Origin: Streptomyces sp. SID8374
GTDB lineage: Bacteria; Actinomycetota; Actinomycetes; Streptomycetales; Streptomycetaceae
DNA: 64,000 nucleotides
Reading direction: 5' to 3'
Assembly (NCBI RefSeq): GCF_009865135.1
Contig: NZ_WWGH01000002.1
Coordinates: forward strand, 1,612,001 to 1,676,000
Below are positions 24,515-33,431 of the stretch, piece after piece; position 1 is the first letter of the stretch; each line of letters starts with the position of its first letter. The notes beneath the pieces were generated by a model. The model saw only the letters and a program-made list of their open reading frames with translations, made no database searches and was not told the origin of the DNA. The position numbers and the translations under genes are program-made.

Positions 24515-25764
24515 CATGCCCGCACGCTGGAGCCGCCCAGGCCGACCGGGGCGCCGGGGCCATCACCATCGACCCCATGGTCCAGGACCTCGACGGGGAG
24601 ACCGCGCGGCTGCGCGACGCCGGTGTGCTCGCCCGCATCGAACTGCTCGGCGTCCCCGCCTGGACGGTCACCCGGCACGCCGAGGCCCGCCAATTCCTCG
24701 TCGATCCCCGGCTGGTGAAGGACATCGACGCCTGGGGCCTGTGGCAGAGCGGAGTGGTGACACGTGACTGGCCGCTGATCGGCATGATCGACGCAGGACG
24801 CTCCATGTTCACCGTGGACGGCGCCGAGCACCGGCGGCTGCGCACCAAGACCTCCCAGGCGCTCACCCCGCGCCGGCTCGAAGCGGTCCGCCCGGCCATC
24901 GAGAAGTTCACCGATGAGCTGCTGGACAACCTCGACGCGGCGCGCGGTGAGGACGGCGTCGTCGACCTGAAGGCGGTCTTCGCCCAGCCGCTGCCGATGA
25001 AGGTGGTCGGCATGCTGATGGGCGTCGACGAGTCCCAGCACGCGATGCTGACCCGGCAGTACAAGGCGTTCTTCTCCATGCTCACCCCGCAGGACGAACG
25101 CCTCGCGCTCCTCGCCGACCTGGACGTCTTCTACACCGACCTCGTACGGGAGAAGACCGCCCATCCGACCGACGACCTCACCAGTGCCCTGATCCTGGCC
25201 GAGGAGGGCGGTGAGCCGCTCACCGAGGAGGAGGTGGTGGGCAACCTGAAGGCGATGGTCGCCGCCGGGCACGAGACGACGATCGGGCTCATCCTCAACG
25301 CCGTACGCGCACTGCTCTCGCACCCCGACCAGCTGGCGAAGGTGCTCTCCGGCGAGGTCGGCTGGGACGCGGTGATCGAGGAGACGCTGCGCTGGGACAC
25401 CCCCACCACCCACCTCCTGATGCGGTTCGCCACCGAGGACATCACCGTCGGCGACACCGTGATCAAGGAAGGCGAGGGGGTCGTCATCTCCTACCGCGCC
25501 ATCGGCCGCGACATCGAACAGCACGGCGGCGACGCCGACGCCTTCGACATCACCCGCGCCACCCGCAACCGCCACATGACCTTCGGCCACGGCCCGCACA
25601 TCTGCCCCGGCGCCGCGCTCTCCCGCGTGGAGGCGGGCGTCGCCCTGCCGGCGCTCTTCGCCCGCTTCCCCGGACTGCGGCTCGCGGTCCCCGACGCGGA
25701 GATCACCAAGCTGCCGGTGATGACGCAGAACGACATGGCCGCCTTCCCGGTGCTCCTGGGCTGA
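24511..25764 (+). CDS. Cytochrome P450, CYP154-like
   Basis: The 417-residue P450 has all canonical motifs: I-helix MVAAGHETTIGL, K-helix EETLRWDTP (ExxR) and heme loop FGHGPHICPG with Cys near residue 365. Starting CPHAGAAQ and lacking a membrane anchor, it is a soluble bacterial enzyme. The GTG start at 24511 overlaps the previous P450 stop (GTGA) and follows ACAGGAG, so the two are translationally coupled. The CYP154 assignment is by similarity of motifs and by the pairing with a CYP157-type enzyme; substrate unknown. Confidence 0.9.
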   Translation: MTCPHAGAAQADRGAGAITIDPMVQDLDGETARLRDAGVLARIELLGVPAWTVTRHAEARQFLVDPRLVKDIDAWGLWQSGVVTRDWPLIGMIDAGRSMFTVDGAEHRRLRTKTSQALTPRRLEAVRPAIEKFTDELLDNLDAARGEDGVVDLKAVFAQPLPMKVVGMLMGVDESQHAMLTRQYKAFFSMLTPQDERLALLADLDVFYTDLVREKTAHPTDDLTSALILAEEGGEPLTEEEVVGNLKAMVAAGHETTIGLILNAVRALLSHPDQLAKVLSGEVGWDAVIEETLRWDTPTTHLLMRFATEDITVGDTVIKEGEGVVISYRAIGRDIEQHGGDADAFDITRATRNRHMTFGHGPHICPGAALSRVEAGVALPALFARFPGLRLAVPDAEITKLPVMTQNDMAAFPVLLG

Positions 25765-25830
25765 GACCCGGCCACCCGAGGCGTATGGAGGTCCCGAGCG
25801 GGCCTCCGCCGTGCTCACGTGCACCACCAG

Positions 25831-25862
25831 CGGGCGGCCCGCGCTTCGGCGCGGGCCGCCCG
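25831..25862 (+). terminator. Terminator after the P450 pair
   Basis: A perfect 14-bp stem (CGGGCGGCCCGCGC with its complement) closed by a TTCG tetraloop, 66 bases after the second P450 stop. The rest of the 25765-26090 gap holds only the dyad listed next. Confidence 0.85.
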
Positions 25863-25962
25863 TTCGGCGTGGCGTTCCTGGCGGTCCGCCGCGCCCCCTG
25901 AAGGGGCCCGGCGCCCCCCATACACGCCCCCCGAGTGAGGTGCATCACGCAGAGTGAAATTC

Positions 25963-25981
25963 TTGGCATACATTCCGCCAA
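25963..25981. promoter_or_regulatory. Possible operator of the choline/betaine operon
   Basis: An interrupted dyad TTGGC-N9-GCCAA lies in a less GC-rich stretch 109 bases before the aldehyde dehydrogenase start. It could bind a TetR- or LacI-type repressor (BetI is the usual regulator of such genes, but none is in the window). Weak evidence. Confidence 0.3.
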
Positions 25982-26090
25982 ACCGGGGAGGGGCCCCGAC
26001 CGCTGGTGCGGCCGTACCCCGGTCCACCGCGCAGGACGCCCCCGGCCGAACCGAACGGGGGCATTTCGGGTACGGAAGGCGAAAAACGAC

Positions 26091-27593
26091 ATGTCGGCGC
26101 TCAGCACCATCCACATCGACGGCACCTGGCGGGCCGCCGGATCAGGCGCGACGCGCGAGATCCTCGACCCCGCCGACGCCACTGTCCTGGCCGTCGTCGC
26201 CGAGGGCGGCGTCGAGGACACCGATGCGGCGATCGCGGCGGCGCGGCGCGCCTTCGACGACGGCCCCTGGCCGCACAAGCCCGTCGCCGAGCGGGCCGGA
26301 CTGCTGCGCCGGGTCGCCGACCTGCTCCAGCGGGACCGCGAGGAGATCGCGATCACCGAGAGCCGCGACACCGGCAAGACCCTCGAAGAGGGCCGGGTCG
26401 ACGTCGACGACGTCACCAACGCCTTCCGCTACTTCGCCGACCTCGTGATGAACGAGAGCGGCGGCCGGGTCGTCGACGCGGGCGACCCCGACGTCCACAG
26501 CATCGTCGTGCACGAGCCCGTCGGCGTCTGCGCCCTGATCGCCCCCTGGAACTACCCCCTCCTCCAGGCCAGCTGGAAAATCGCCCCCGCCCTCGCCGCA
26601 GGCAACACCTTCGTGCTCAAGCCCAGCGAGGTCACCCCGCTCTCCACCGTCCACCTGATCAAGCTCCTCGCCGAGGCCGGACTGCCCGACGGCGCCGCCA
26701 ACCTCGTCACCGGCGCGGGCGACCCGGTGGGCGCCCGGCTCTCCGAGCACCCGGACGTCGACCTGGTCTCCTTCACCGGCGGCCTCGCCAGCGGTACGAA
26801 GGTGGCCCAGGCCGCCGCGCCCACCGTGAAGAAGGTCGCCCTGGAGCTGGGCGGCAAGAACCCCAACGTGGTCTTCGCCGACGCCTGCGCCACCGAGGAG
26901 GGCTTCGACACCGCCGTCGACCAGGCCCTGAACGCCGCCTTCTTCCACAGCGGCCAGGTCTGCTCCGCCGGGGCCCGCCTGATCATCCAGGAGAGCATCA
27001 GCGAGCAGTTCATCACCGAGCTGGCCCGCCGCGCCGACGCCATCCGCCTCGGCCGGGGCACCCTGGACGGCGTGGAGTGCGGCCCGCTCGTCTCCGCCCA
27101 GCAGCTCGCCAAGGTCGAGGCGTACGTCGCCTCCGCCCGTGAGGAGGGCGCGGTCGTCCGGGCCGGCGGCGCGCGCCCCGAGCCCAGCGACGTACGCCCC
27201 GAAGGCGGCTACTTCTACCGGCCGACCGTCCTGGACGGCTGCCACCGGGAGATGAAGGTGGTCCGCGAGGAGACCTTCGGCCCGATCCTCACCGTCGAGA
27301 CCTTCCGTACCGAGGAAGAAGCCATCACGCTGGCCAACGACACCGACTACGGCCTCGCCGGCGCCGTCTGGACCACGGACGCGGGCCGGGCCCGCCGGGT
27401 CGCCGGACGGCTGCGCCACGGCACCGTCTGGATCAACGACTACCACCCCTACCTCCCGCAGGCCGAGTGGGGCGGCTTCGGGAAGTCCGGTACGGGGCGC
27501 GAGCTCGGCCCGACGGGGCTCGCCGAGTACCGCGAGTCCAAGCACATCTACCAGAACCTCAACCCGCGCCCCCAGCGCTGGTTCGCCGGCTGA
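26091..27593 (+). CDS. betB: Betaine-aldehyde dehydrogenase family protein
   Basis: The 500-residue NAD(P)-dependent aldehyde dehydrogenase has the cofactor region IAPWNYPLLQ (about 143-152), the catalytic Glu in LELGGKNPNVV and the catalytic Cys in FFHSGQVCSAG. It would oxidise betaine aldehyde to glycine betaine in the cytoplasm. The role is inferred from its place as first gene of a set with a GMC dehydrogenase and a betaine/choline-type ABC transporter; on sequence alone other aldehydes are possible. ATG at 26091; GGAAGG lies about 12 bases upstream, a little far. An imperfect hairpin at 27603-27630 separates it from the next gene. Confidence 0.85.
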   Translation: MSALSTIHIDGTWRAAGSGATREILDPADATVLAVVAEGGVEDTDAAIAAARRAFDDGPWPHKPVAERAGLLRRVADLLQRDREEIAITESRDTGKTLEEGRVDVDDVTNAFRYFADLVMNESGGRVVDAGDPDVHSIVVHEPVGVCALIAPWNYPLLQASWKIAPALAAGNTFVLKPSEVTPLSTVHLIKLLAEAGLPDGAANLVTGAGDPVGARLSEHPDVDLVSFTGGLASGTKVAQAAAPTVKKVALELGGKNPNVVFADACATEEGFDTAVDQALNAAFFHSGQVCSAGARLIIQESISEQFITELARRADAIRLGRGTLDGVECGPLVSAQQLAKVEAYVASAREEGAVVRAGGARPEPSDVRPEGGYFYRPTVLDGCHREMKVVREETFGPILTVETFRTEEEAITLANDTDYGLAGAVWTTDAGRARRVAGRLRHGTVWINDYHPYLPQAEWGGFGKSGTGRELGPTGLAEYRESKHIYQNLNPRPQRWFAG

Positions 27594-27689
27594 CATCTGC
27601 GGGGGCCCGGGCCGATCAACGCCCGGGTCCCGCCCGGCTGTTCGCAGCACCACGCACACGCACGAACCTTGCAGAAGGAGCAGTGACCG

Positions 27690-29303
27690 ATGCCTCCCAC
27701 CCCCCGCAGCACCGCAGTCCCCGACCCCGACGGCCCCGTGGCCGACTACGTGATCGTCGGCGGCGGCACCGCCGGATCGGTCATCGCCTCCCGGCTCACC
27801 GAGGACCCCGGCACCACCGTCACGGTCATCGAGGGCGGCCCCACCGACATCGACCGCGACGACGTGCTCACGCTGCGCCGCTGGCTCGGCCTGCTCGGCG
27901 GCGACCTCGACTACGACTACCCCACCACCGAGCAGCCGCGCGGCAACTCCCACATCCGGCACAGCCGGGCCCGGGTCCTCGGCGGCTGCTCCTCGCACAA
28001 CACCCTCATCAGCTTCAAGCCGCTGCCCGGCGACTGGGACGAGTGGGCCGAGGCGGGCGCCGAGGGCTGGGACGCGGCCGCGATGGACCCGTACTTCGCC
28101 AAGCTGCGCAACAAGATCGTCCCGGTCGACGAGAAGGACCGCAACGCCATCGCCCGCGACTTCGTCGACGCCGCCCAGGCGGCGGCCGGGGTCCCGCGCG
28201 TGGACAGCTTCAACAGCAAGCCGTTCCACGAGGGCGTCGGCTTCTTCGACCTGGCCTACCACCCGGAGAACAACAAGCGCTCCTCCGCCTCGGTCGCCTA
28301 CCTCCACCCGCACATCGAGGCCGGTGACCGCCCCAACCTCACGATCCTGCTGGAGACCTGGGCGTACCGCCTGGAGTTCGACGGCACCCGCGCCACCGGC
28401 GTACACGTCCGTACGAAGGACGGCGAGGAGATCCTCCTGCGCGCCGCCCGCGAGGTCATCGTCTGCGCGGGCGCGGTGGACACCCCCCGCCTGCTGCTGC
28501 ACTCCGGGATCGGTCCGCGCGAGGACCTGGAGGCGCTGGGCATCGAGGTGCGCCACGACCTTCCGGGCGTCGGCGAGAACCTGCTGGACCACCCCGAGTC
28601 CGTCATCGTCTGGGAGACCGACGGGCCCATCCCGGAGAACTCCGCGATGGACTCCGACGCGGGACTCTTCGTCCGCCGCGACCCCGGATCCCGGGGCCCG
28701 GACCTGATGTTCCACTTCTACCAGATCCCGTTCACCGACAACCCGGAGCGGCTCGGCTACCAGAAGCCCGAGCACGGGGTGTCGATGACGCCGAACATCC
28801 CCAAGCCGCGCAGCCGGGGCCGCCTCTACCTCACGAGCGCCGACCCCGAGACCAAGCCGGCCCTGGACTTCCGCTACTTCACCGACGAGGACGACCACGA
28901 CGGCCGCACCCTGGTCGACGGCATCAAGCTCGCCCGCGAGATCGCCGCCACCGAACCGCTGGCCCACTGGCTGAAGCGCGAGGTCTGCCCCGGCCCCGAG
29001 ATCACCTCGGACGAGGAGATCAGCGAGTACGCCCGCAAGGTCGCCCACACCGTCTACCACCCGGCCGGCACCTGCAAGATGGGCGCCGCCGACGACCAGG
29101 AGGCCGTCGTGGACCCGCAGTTGCGCATCCGCGGCCTCCAGTCCATCCGGATCGCCGACGCGTCCGTCTTCCCGACCATGCCCGCGGTCAACCCGATGAT
29201 CGGAGTCCTCATGGTCGGCGAGAAGTGCGCCGAACTCCTCGGCGACCAGGCGCGTGACGCCGTGCCGGTCACCGGTACCAGCACCGGAGGTGATGTCCGA
29301 TGA
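27690..29303 (+). CDS. GMC-family oxidoreductase, probable choline dehydrogenase
   Basis: The 537-residue FAD enzyme has the dinucleotide fold DYVIVGGGTAGSVIASRL near residues 19-37, the GMC signature ARVLGGCSSHNTLI, and the C-terminal active-site His in HPAGTCKMG with RIADASVFPTMPAVNPM. It is expected to oxidise choline to betaine aldehyde, feeding the aldehyde dehydrogenase encoded before it. Its sequence differs enough from classical BetA that the exact substrate is inferred from context. ATG at 27690, with AAGGAG about 10 bases upstream. It overlaps the ABC ATPase gene by four bases. Confidence 0.85.
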   Translation: MPPTPRSTAVPDPDGPVADYVIVGGGTAGSVIASRLTEDPGTTVTVIEGGPTDIDRDDVLTLRRWLGLLGGDLDYDYPTTEQPRGNSHIRHSRARVLGGCSSHNTLISFKPLPGDWDEWAEAGAEGWDAAAMDPYFAKLRNKIVPVDEKDRNAIARDFVDAAQAAAGVPRVDSFNSKPFHEGVGFFDLAYHPENNKRSSASVAYLHPHIEAGDRPNLTILLETWAYRLEFDGTRATGVHVRTKDGEEILLRAAREVIVCAGAVDTPRLLLHSGIGPREDLEALGIEVRHDLPGVGENLLDHPESVIVWETDGPIPENSAMDSDAGLFVRRDPGSRGPDLMFHFYQIPFTDNPERLGYQKPEHGVSMTPNIPKPRSRGRLYLTSADPETKPALDFRYFTDEDDHDGRTLVDGIKLAREIAATEPLAHWLKREVCPGPEITSDEEISEYARKVAHTVYHPAGTCKMGAADDQEAVVDPQLRIRGLQSIRIADASVFPTMPAVNPMIGVLMVGEKCAELLGDQARDAVPVTGTSTGGDVR

Positions 29304-30424
29304 CCGCGACCAAGGCCGCCGAGGCCGCAGTTGAGGCCACCGACAAGAACGCCGTGTTCTCCGTACGCAACCTCTGGAAGGTCTTCGGACCCAAGGCCGA
29401 CCGCATCCCCGGCAGCGAGCACGCCTCCCTCCCGCCCGCCGAACTGCGCGAGGCCACCGGCTGCACCGCCGCCGTACGCGATGTCTCCTTCGACGTCCGC
29501 AAGGGCGAGGTCTTCGTCGTCATGGGCCTCTCCGGCTCCGGCAAGTCGACCCTCGTACGCTGTCTGACCCGGCTGATCGAGCCCACCAGCGGCACCCTCG
29601 CCATCGACGGCGAGGACGTCCTCGCGATGGACCGCGCCCGGCTGCGCGAACTGCGCCGCCACCGTGCCGCGATGGTCTTCCAGCACTTCGGGCTGCTGCC
29701 GCACCGCACGGTGCTGGACAACGTCGCCTACGGCCTGGAGATCCAGGGCCTCAGCAAGGCCGAACGCCGCGCCAAGGCGGCCGAGCTGGTCGAGAAGGTC
29801 GGCCTCGCCGGTCTGGAGGACCGCCGCCCCTCCCAGCTCTCCGGCGGCCAGCAGCAGCGCGTCGGCCTCGCCCGCGCCCTCGCCGTCGACCCCTCCGTCC
29901 TCCTCTTCGACGAGCCGTTCAGCGCGCTGGACCCGCTGATCCGCCGCGAGATGCAGGACGAGGTGGTCCGGCTGCACCGCGAGGAGGGCCGCACCATGGT
30001 CTTCATCACCCACGACCTCAGCGAGGCCCTGCGGCTGGGCACCCGGATCGCGCTCATGCGCGACGGCGGCATCGTCCAGCTCGGCACGCCCGAGGAGATC
30101 GTGGGCTCGCCCGCCGACGACTACGTACGCGAGTTCGTCCGTGACGTGCCGCGCGAGCAGGTCCTCACCGTCGCCACCGCGATGCGCCCCGCGCTCGCCG
30201 GGGAGAGCGAGAGCGGCCCGGCCGTGCGCCCCGACGCCACCGTGTACGAGGCCATCGAGGCGGTCTCCCGCTCCGGCGACCCCGCCGCCCGGGTCATGGA
30301 CGGCGGCCGGCTCGTCGGCGTCGTCGACCACGCGTGCCTGCTGGACGTCGTCGCCGGGACGGCCGGGCCCGACGAGGCGAGCGCCCCCGACGCACCGGAC
30401 GGCCCCCGCGAGGTGACCGTCTGA
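29300..30424 (+). CDS. Glycine betaine/choline ABC transporter ATP-binding protein (OpuAA/ProV type)
   Basis: The 374-residue ATPase has Walker A GLSGSGKSTLVR, Q-loop MVFQHFGLLPHRTV, signature QLSGGQQQRVGLARAL and Walker B LLFDEPFSALDPLIR. The N-terminus includes the insertion KADRIPGSEHASLPPAELRE expected of the ProV/OpuAA branch, and the C-terminal region (about 295-360) is a single CBS-like module, the part that senses ionic strength in related transporters. Translationally coupled on both sides: ATGA overlap with the dehydrogenase and a one-base overlap with the permease. Confidence 0.92.
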   Translation: MTATKAAEAAVEATDKNAVFSVRNLWKVFGPKADRIPGSEHASLPPAELREATGCTAAVRDVSFDVRKGEVFVVMGLSGSGKSTLVRCLTRLIEPTSGTLAIDGEDVLAMDRARLRELRRHRAAMVFQHFGLLPHRTVLDNVAYGLEIQGLSKAERRAKAAELVEKVGLAGLEDRRPSQLSGGQQQRVGLARALAVDPSVLLFDEPFSALDPLIRREMQDEVVRLHREEGRTMVFITHDLSEALRLGTRIALMRDGGIVQLGTPEEIVGSPADDYVREFVRDVPREQVLTVATAMRPALAGESESGPAVRPDATVYEAIEAVSRSGDPAARVMDGGRLVGVVDHACLLDVVAGTAGPDEASAPDAPDGPREVTV

Positions 30425-32409
30425 TGGCCACCGCCCAGGCCACCCCGGTCCGCCCCGCGCGAGCGGGCGCACGCCGGGGACCACTGGCCGCCCTCCGCGA
30501 ACGCCCGGCGGCCGGGAAGCTGCTGCTCCTCGCGCTCGCCGCCGTGATCCTCGTCCCCCTCGTGCACAGCCGCTGGGGCGGCGGCATCTGGCCGGACGCG
30601 CTGACCGCCGACCTCTCGGCGCCGCTCGGCGAGGTCACCGACTGGATCGTCTCCAACCGGGACAACCACCCGCTCTTCCTCTACTTCTTCGGCCACATCA
30701 GCAACGCCGTCGTGCTCTCCGTCCGCGGTGTCTACCTGGTCCTCCTGGCCGTCGGCTGGGCCGGTGTCACCGTGCTCGCCGCCGCCGTCGCCTGGCGGGT
30801 CGCGGGCATCCGGCTCGCGCTCACCGCCGCCGTGTCGTTCCTGGTCTGCGGGCTGCTCGGCATGTGGGTGCCGACCATGCAGACGCTCGCCCTGATGGTC
30901 GTGGCCGTCCTCGCCTCCGTCGTACTCGGACTGCTCCTCGGCCTCGCCGCCGGGCTCTCCGACCGCACGTTCCGGGTGCTGCGCCCGGTGCTGGACACCA
31001 TGCAGGTGCTGCCCGCCTTCGCGTATCTGCTCCCCGTGGTGCTGATCTTCGGCATCGGCGTGCCCGGAGCCGTCCTCGCCACCGTCGTCTACGCGGCTCC
31101 GCCGATGGCGCGGCTCACCGCGCTCGGGCTGCGCGGCGCGGACGGCGGCGTCATGGAGGCCGTCGCCTCGCTCGGCGCGACCGGACGGCAGCGGCTGCTC
31201 ACGGCCCGGCTGCCGCTGGCCCGCAAGGAGCTGCTCCTCGGCCTCAACCAGACCATCATGATGGCGCTCTCCATGGCCGTCATCGCCTCGGTGATCGGCG
31301 CCGGAGGCCTCGGTGACCGGGTCTACCAGGCGCTGTCCTCCGTCGACGTGGGCGCCGCCCTCGCCGCCGGCATCCCGATCGTCCTGCTGGCCGTCGTCCT
31401 GGACCGTACGACGGAGGCCGCGGGCCGCCGCATCGGCGCCGAGCCCACCGGCCCGGCCCTCCTGCGCGGCTGGCGCGGCTGGACCCTGGCCGCCGTGGTC
31501 ACGGCCGCCGTCGCCTTCGTCGGACGGCTCACCGACGGCCGGGTCTGGCCCGAGGACGTCACCGTGGCGATCGCCGGACCGGTGAACACCGCCAAGGACT
31601 GGATGGTCGACCACCTCTACACCGGGGTCCCCGTCGTCGGCGGCACCGCCGACCTGGCCTCCCACTTCACCAGCGGCGTCCTGAACCCGCTGCGCAGCGG
31701 ACTCACCGGGCTGCCCTGGTGGTCGGTGCTGCTCATCGTCGCCGCCCTCGCCTGGACCATCGGCACCTGGCGCACCGCCGCCACCGCCGTCCTCGCCATG
31801 GCCGCGATCGGCGTCCTCGGCGTGTGGGAGCCGTCGATGGACACCCTCAGCCAGGTCCTCGCCGCCGTGGCGGTCACCCTGGTCCTGGGCTTCGGCATCG
31901 CGATCGGCGCGGCGCGCAGCGAACGCCTGGAACGGCTGCTGCGACCGGTCCTGGACGTCTTCCAGACCATGCCGCAGTTCGTCTACCTGATCCCCGTCGT
32001 CGCCCTCTTCGGCGTCGGCCGCGCCCCCGCCGCGGCGGCTGCCGTCGTCTACGCGCTGCCCGCCGTCGTCCGCATCACCACCCAGGGCCTGCGGGGCGTC
32101 GACCCGGCCGCGATGGAGTGCGCCCGCTCGCTCGGCGCCACCCCCGGCCAGCAGCTGCGCCAGGTCCAGATCCCGCTGGCCCGGCCCTCCCTGCTGCTCG
32201 CGGTCAACCAGGCGGTCGTGCTGGTCCTCGCCGTCGTCATCATCGGCGGACTCGTCGGCTCCGGCGCGCTGGGTTACGACGTCGTCTTCGGCCTCGCCCA
32301 GGGAGACCTGGCCACCGGGCTGGTCGCCGGAGCCGCGATCGTCTGCCTCGGCCTGATGCTCGACCGGGTCACCCAGCCCACCACCCGCCGCCAGCGACAG
32401 GAGAGCTGA
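30424..32409 (+). CDS. Double-length glycine betaine/choline ABC permease
   Basis: The 661-residue membrane protein is an internal duplication of a ProW/OpuAB-type permease. Each half has several membrane helices and the cytoplasmic EAA loop (EAVASLGATGRQRL, then ECARSLGATPGQQL). The repeat is clear from PVLDTMQVLPAFAYLLPVVL in the first half and PVLDVFQTMPQFVYLIPVVA in the second. One chain would therefore supply both halves of the channel. Starts at ATG 30424 right on the previous stop; the binding protein follows one base after the stop. Confidence 0.92.
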   Translation: MATAQATPVRPARAGARRGPLAALRERPAAGKLLLLALAAVILVPLVHSRWGGGIWPDALTADLSAPLGEVTDWIVSNRDNHPLFLYFFGHISNAVVLSVRGVYLVLLAVGWAGVTVLAAAVAWRVAGIRLALTAAVSFLVCGLLGMWVPTMQTLALMVVAVLASVVLGLLLGLAAGLSDRTFRVLRPVLDTMQVLPAFAYLLPVVLIFGIGVPGAVLATVVYAAPPMARLTALGLRGADGGVMEAVASLGATGRQRLLTARLPLARKELLLGLNQTIMMALSMAVIASVIGAGGLGDRVYQALSSVDVGAALAAGIPIVLLAVVLDRTTEAAGRRIGAEPTGPALLRGWRGWTLAAVVTAAVAFVGRLTDGRVWPEDVTVAIAGPVNTAKDWMVDHLYTGVPVVGGTADLASHFTSGVLNPLRSGLTGLPWWSVLLIVAALAWTIGTWRTAATAVLAMAAIGVLGVWEPSMDTLSQVLAAVAVTLVLGFGIAIGAARSERLERLLRPVLDVFQTMPQFVYLIPVVALFGVGRAPAAAAAVVYALPAVVRITTQGLRGVDPAAMECARSLGATPGQQLRQVQIPLARPSLLLAVNQAVVLVLAVVIIGGLVGSGALGYDVVFGLAQGDLATGLVAGAAIVCLGLMLDRVTQPTTRRQRQES

Positions 32410-32410
32410 G

Positions 32411-33385
32411 ATGAACCGCTCCCGAACCCGCCTGCTCGTGGCGCTCGCCTCGGCCACCGCCCTGCTCACCACGGCGGGCTGCGGCGCCGCCGACATGACC
32501 AAGCAGGCCTCCCCGTTCGCGGCCCCCGCCGGGGTCAAGACGGTCACGCTCTCCGTCCAGTCCTGGGTCGGCGCCCAGGCGAACGTCGCCGTGGCCGAAC
32601 AGCTCCTCAAGGACGAGCTGGGCTACCGCGTCGACCTCGTGCAGACGGACGAGGTCCCCGCCTGGGACGCCCTCAGCCAGGGCCGCGTCGACGCGATCCT
32701 GGAGGACTGGGGCCACCCGGACCAGGAGAAGCTGTACGTCGACGAGAAGAAGACCATCGTCCGCGGCGGCGACCTCGGGGTCACCGGCCACATCGGCTGG
32801 TACGTCCCGAAATACTGGGCCGACAAGCACCCCGACGTCACCGACTGGAAGAACCTCAACAAGTACGCCGACGAGCTGAAGACCGCCGAGAGCGGCGGCA
32901 AGGGCCAGCTCATGGACGGCTCGCCCTCCTACGTCACCAACGACGTGGCCCTGGTGAAGAACCTGGACCTGGACTACAAGGTGGTCTTCGCCGGCTCCGA
33001 GGCGGCCCAGATCACCCAGATCCAGCAGTTCGCCAAGGAGAAGAAGCCCTTCCTGAGCTACTGGTACCAGCCGCAGTGGCTGTTCAACGAGGTGCCGATG
33101 GTCGAGGTGAAGCTCCCGGAGTACACCGACGAGTGCGCGGCCAAGGACCCCGAGGACATCGACTGCGCCTACCCGACCACGCCGTTGCAGAAGTTCCTCA
33201 ACGCCGACTTCGTGGAGCGCGGCGGCGACGCGGCCTCGTTCCTGAAGAAGTTCCAGTGGTCGGAGAAGGACCAGAACGAGGTCTCCGAGATGATCGCCCA
33301 GCAGCGGCTCACCCCCGAGGAGGCGGCCAAGCGCTGGATCGACCGCCACCCGGGCGTCTGGAAGAAGTGGCTGGACGAGGAGTGA
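32411..33385 (+). CDS. Glycine betaine/choline ABC substrate-binding lipoprotein
   Basis: The 324-residue protein has a lipoprotein signal (LLVALASATALLTTAGC, Cys as lipid anchor) followed by an OpuAC-type binding domain (VTLSVQSWVGAQANVAVAEQ near the start, AILEDWGHPDQ). Several Trp and Tyr residues typical of quaternary-amine pockets are present (EDWGH, GWYVPKYW, SYWYQPQWLF). It captures substrate outside the membrane and delivers it to the double permease. RBS GACAGGAGAG before the ATG overlaps the permease end. Last gene of the operon. Confidence 0.92.
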   Translation: MNRSRTRLLVALASATALLTTAGCGAADMTKQASPFAAPAGVKTVTLSVQSWVGAQANVAVAEQLLKDELGYRVDLVQTDEVPAWDALSQGRVDAILEDWGHPDQEKLYVDEKKTIVRGGDLGVTGHIGWYVPKYWADKHPDVTDWKNLNKYADELKTAESGGKGQLMDGSPSYVTNDVALVKNLDLDYKVVFAGSEAAQITQIQQFAKEKKPFLSYWYQPQWLFNEVPMVEVKLPEYTDECAAKDPEDIDCAYPTTPLQKFLNADFVERGGDAASFLKKFQWSEKDQNEVSEMIAQQRLTPEEAAKRWIDRHPGVWKKWLDEE

Positions 33386-33391
33386 CGGGCC

Positions 33392-33421
33392 GGACGCCGC
33401 CCCGCGTGCGGGGCGGCGTCC
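33392..33421 (+). terminator. Terminator of the choline/betaine operon
   Basis: A 14-bp perfect inverted repeat (GGACGCCGCCCCGC with its complement) and a very short loop lie 7 bases after the binding-protein stop. It may also serve the convergent P450 gene, which ends 11 bases further on. Confidence 0.8.
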
Positions 33422-33431
33422 GCTCTTCCGG

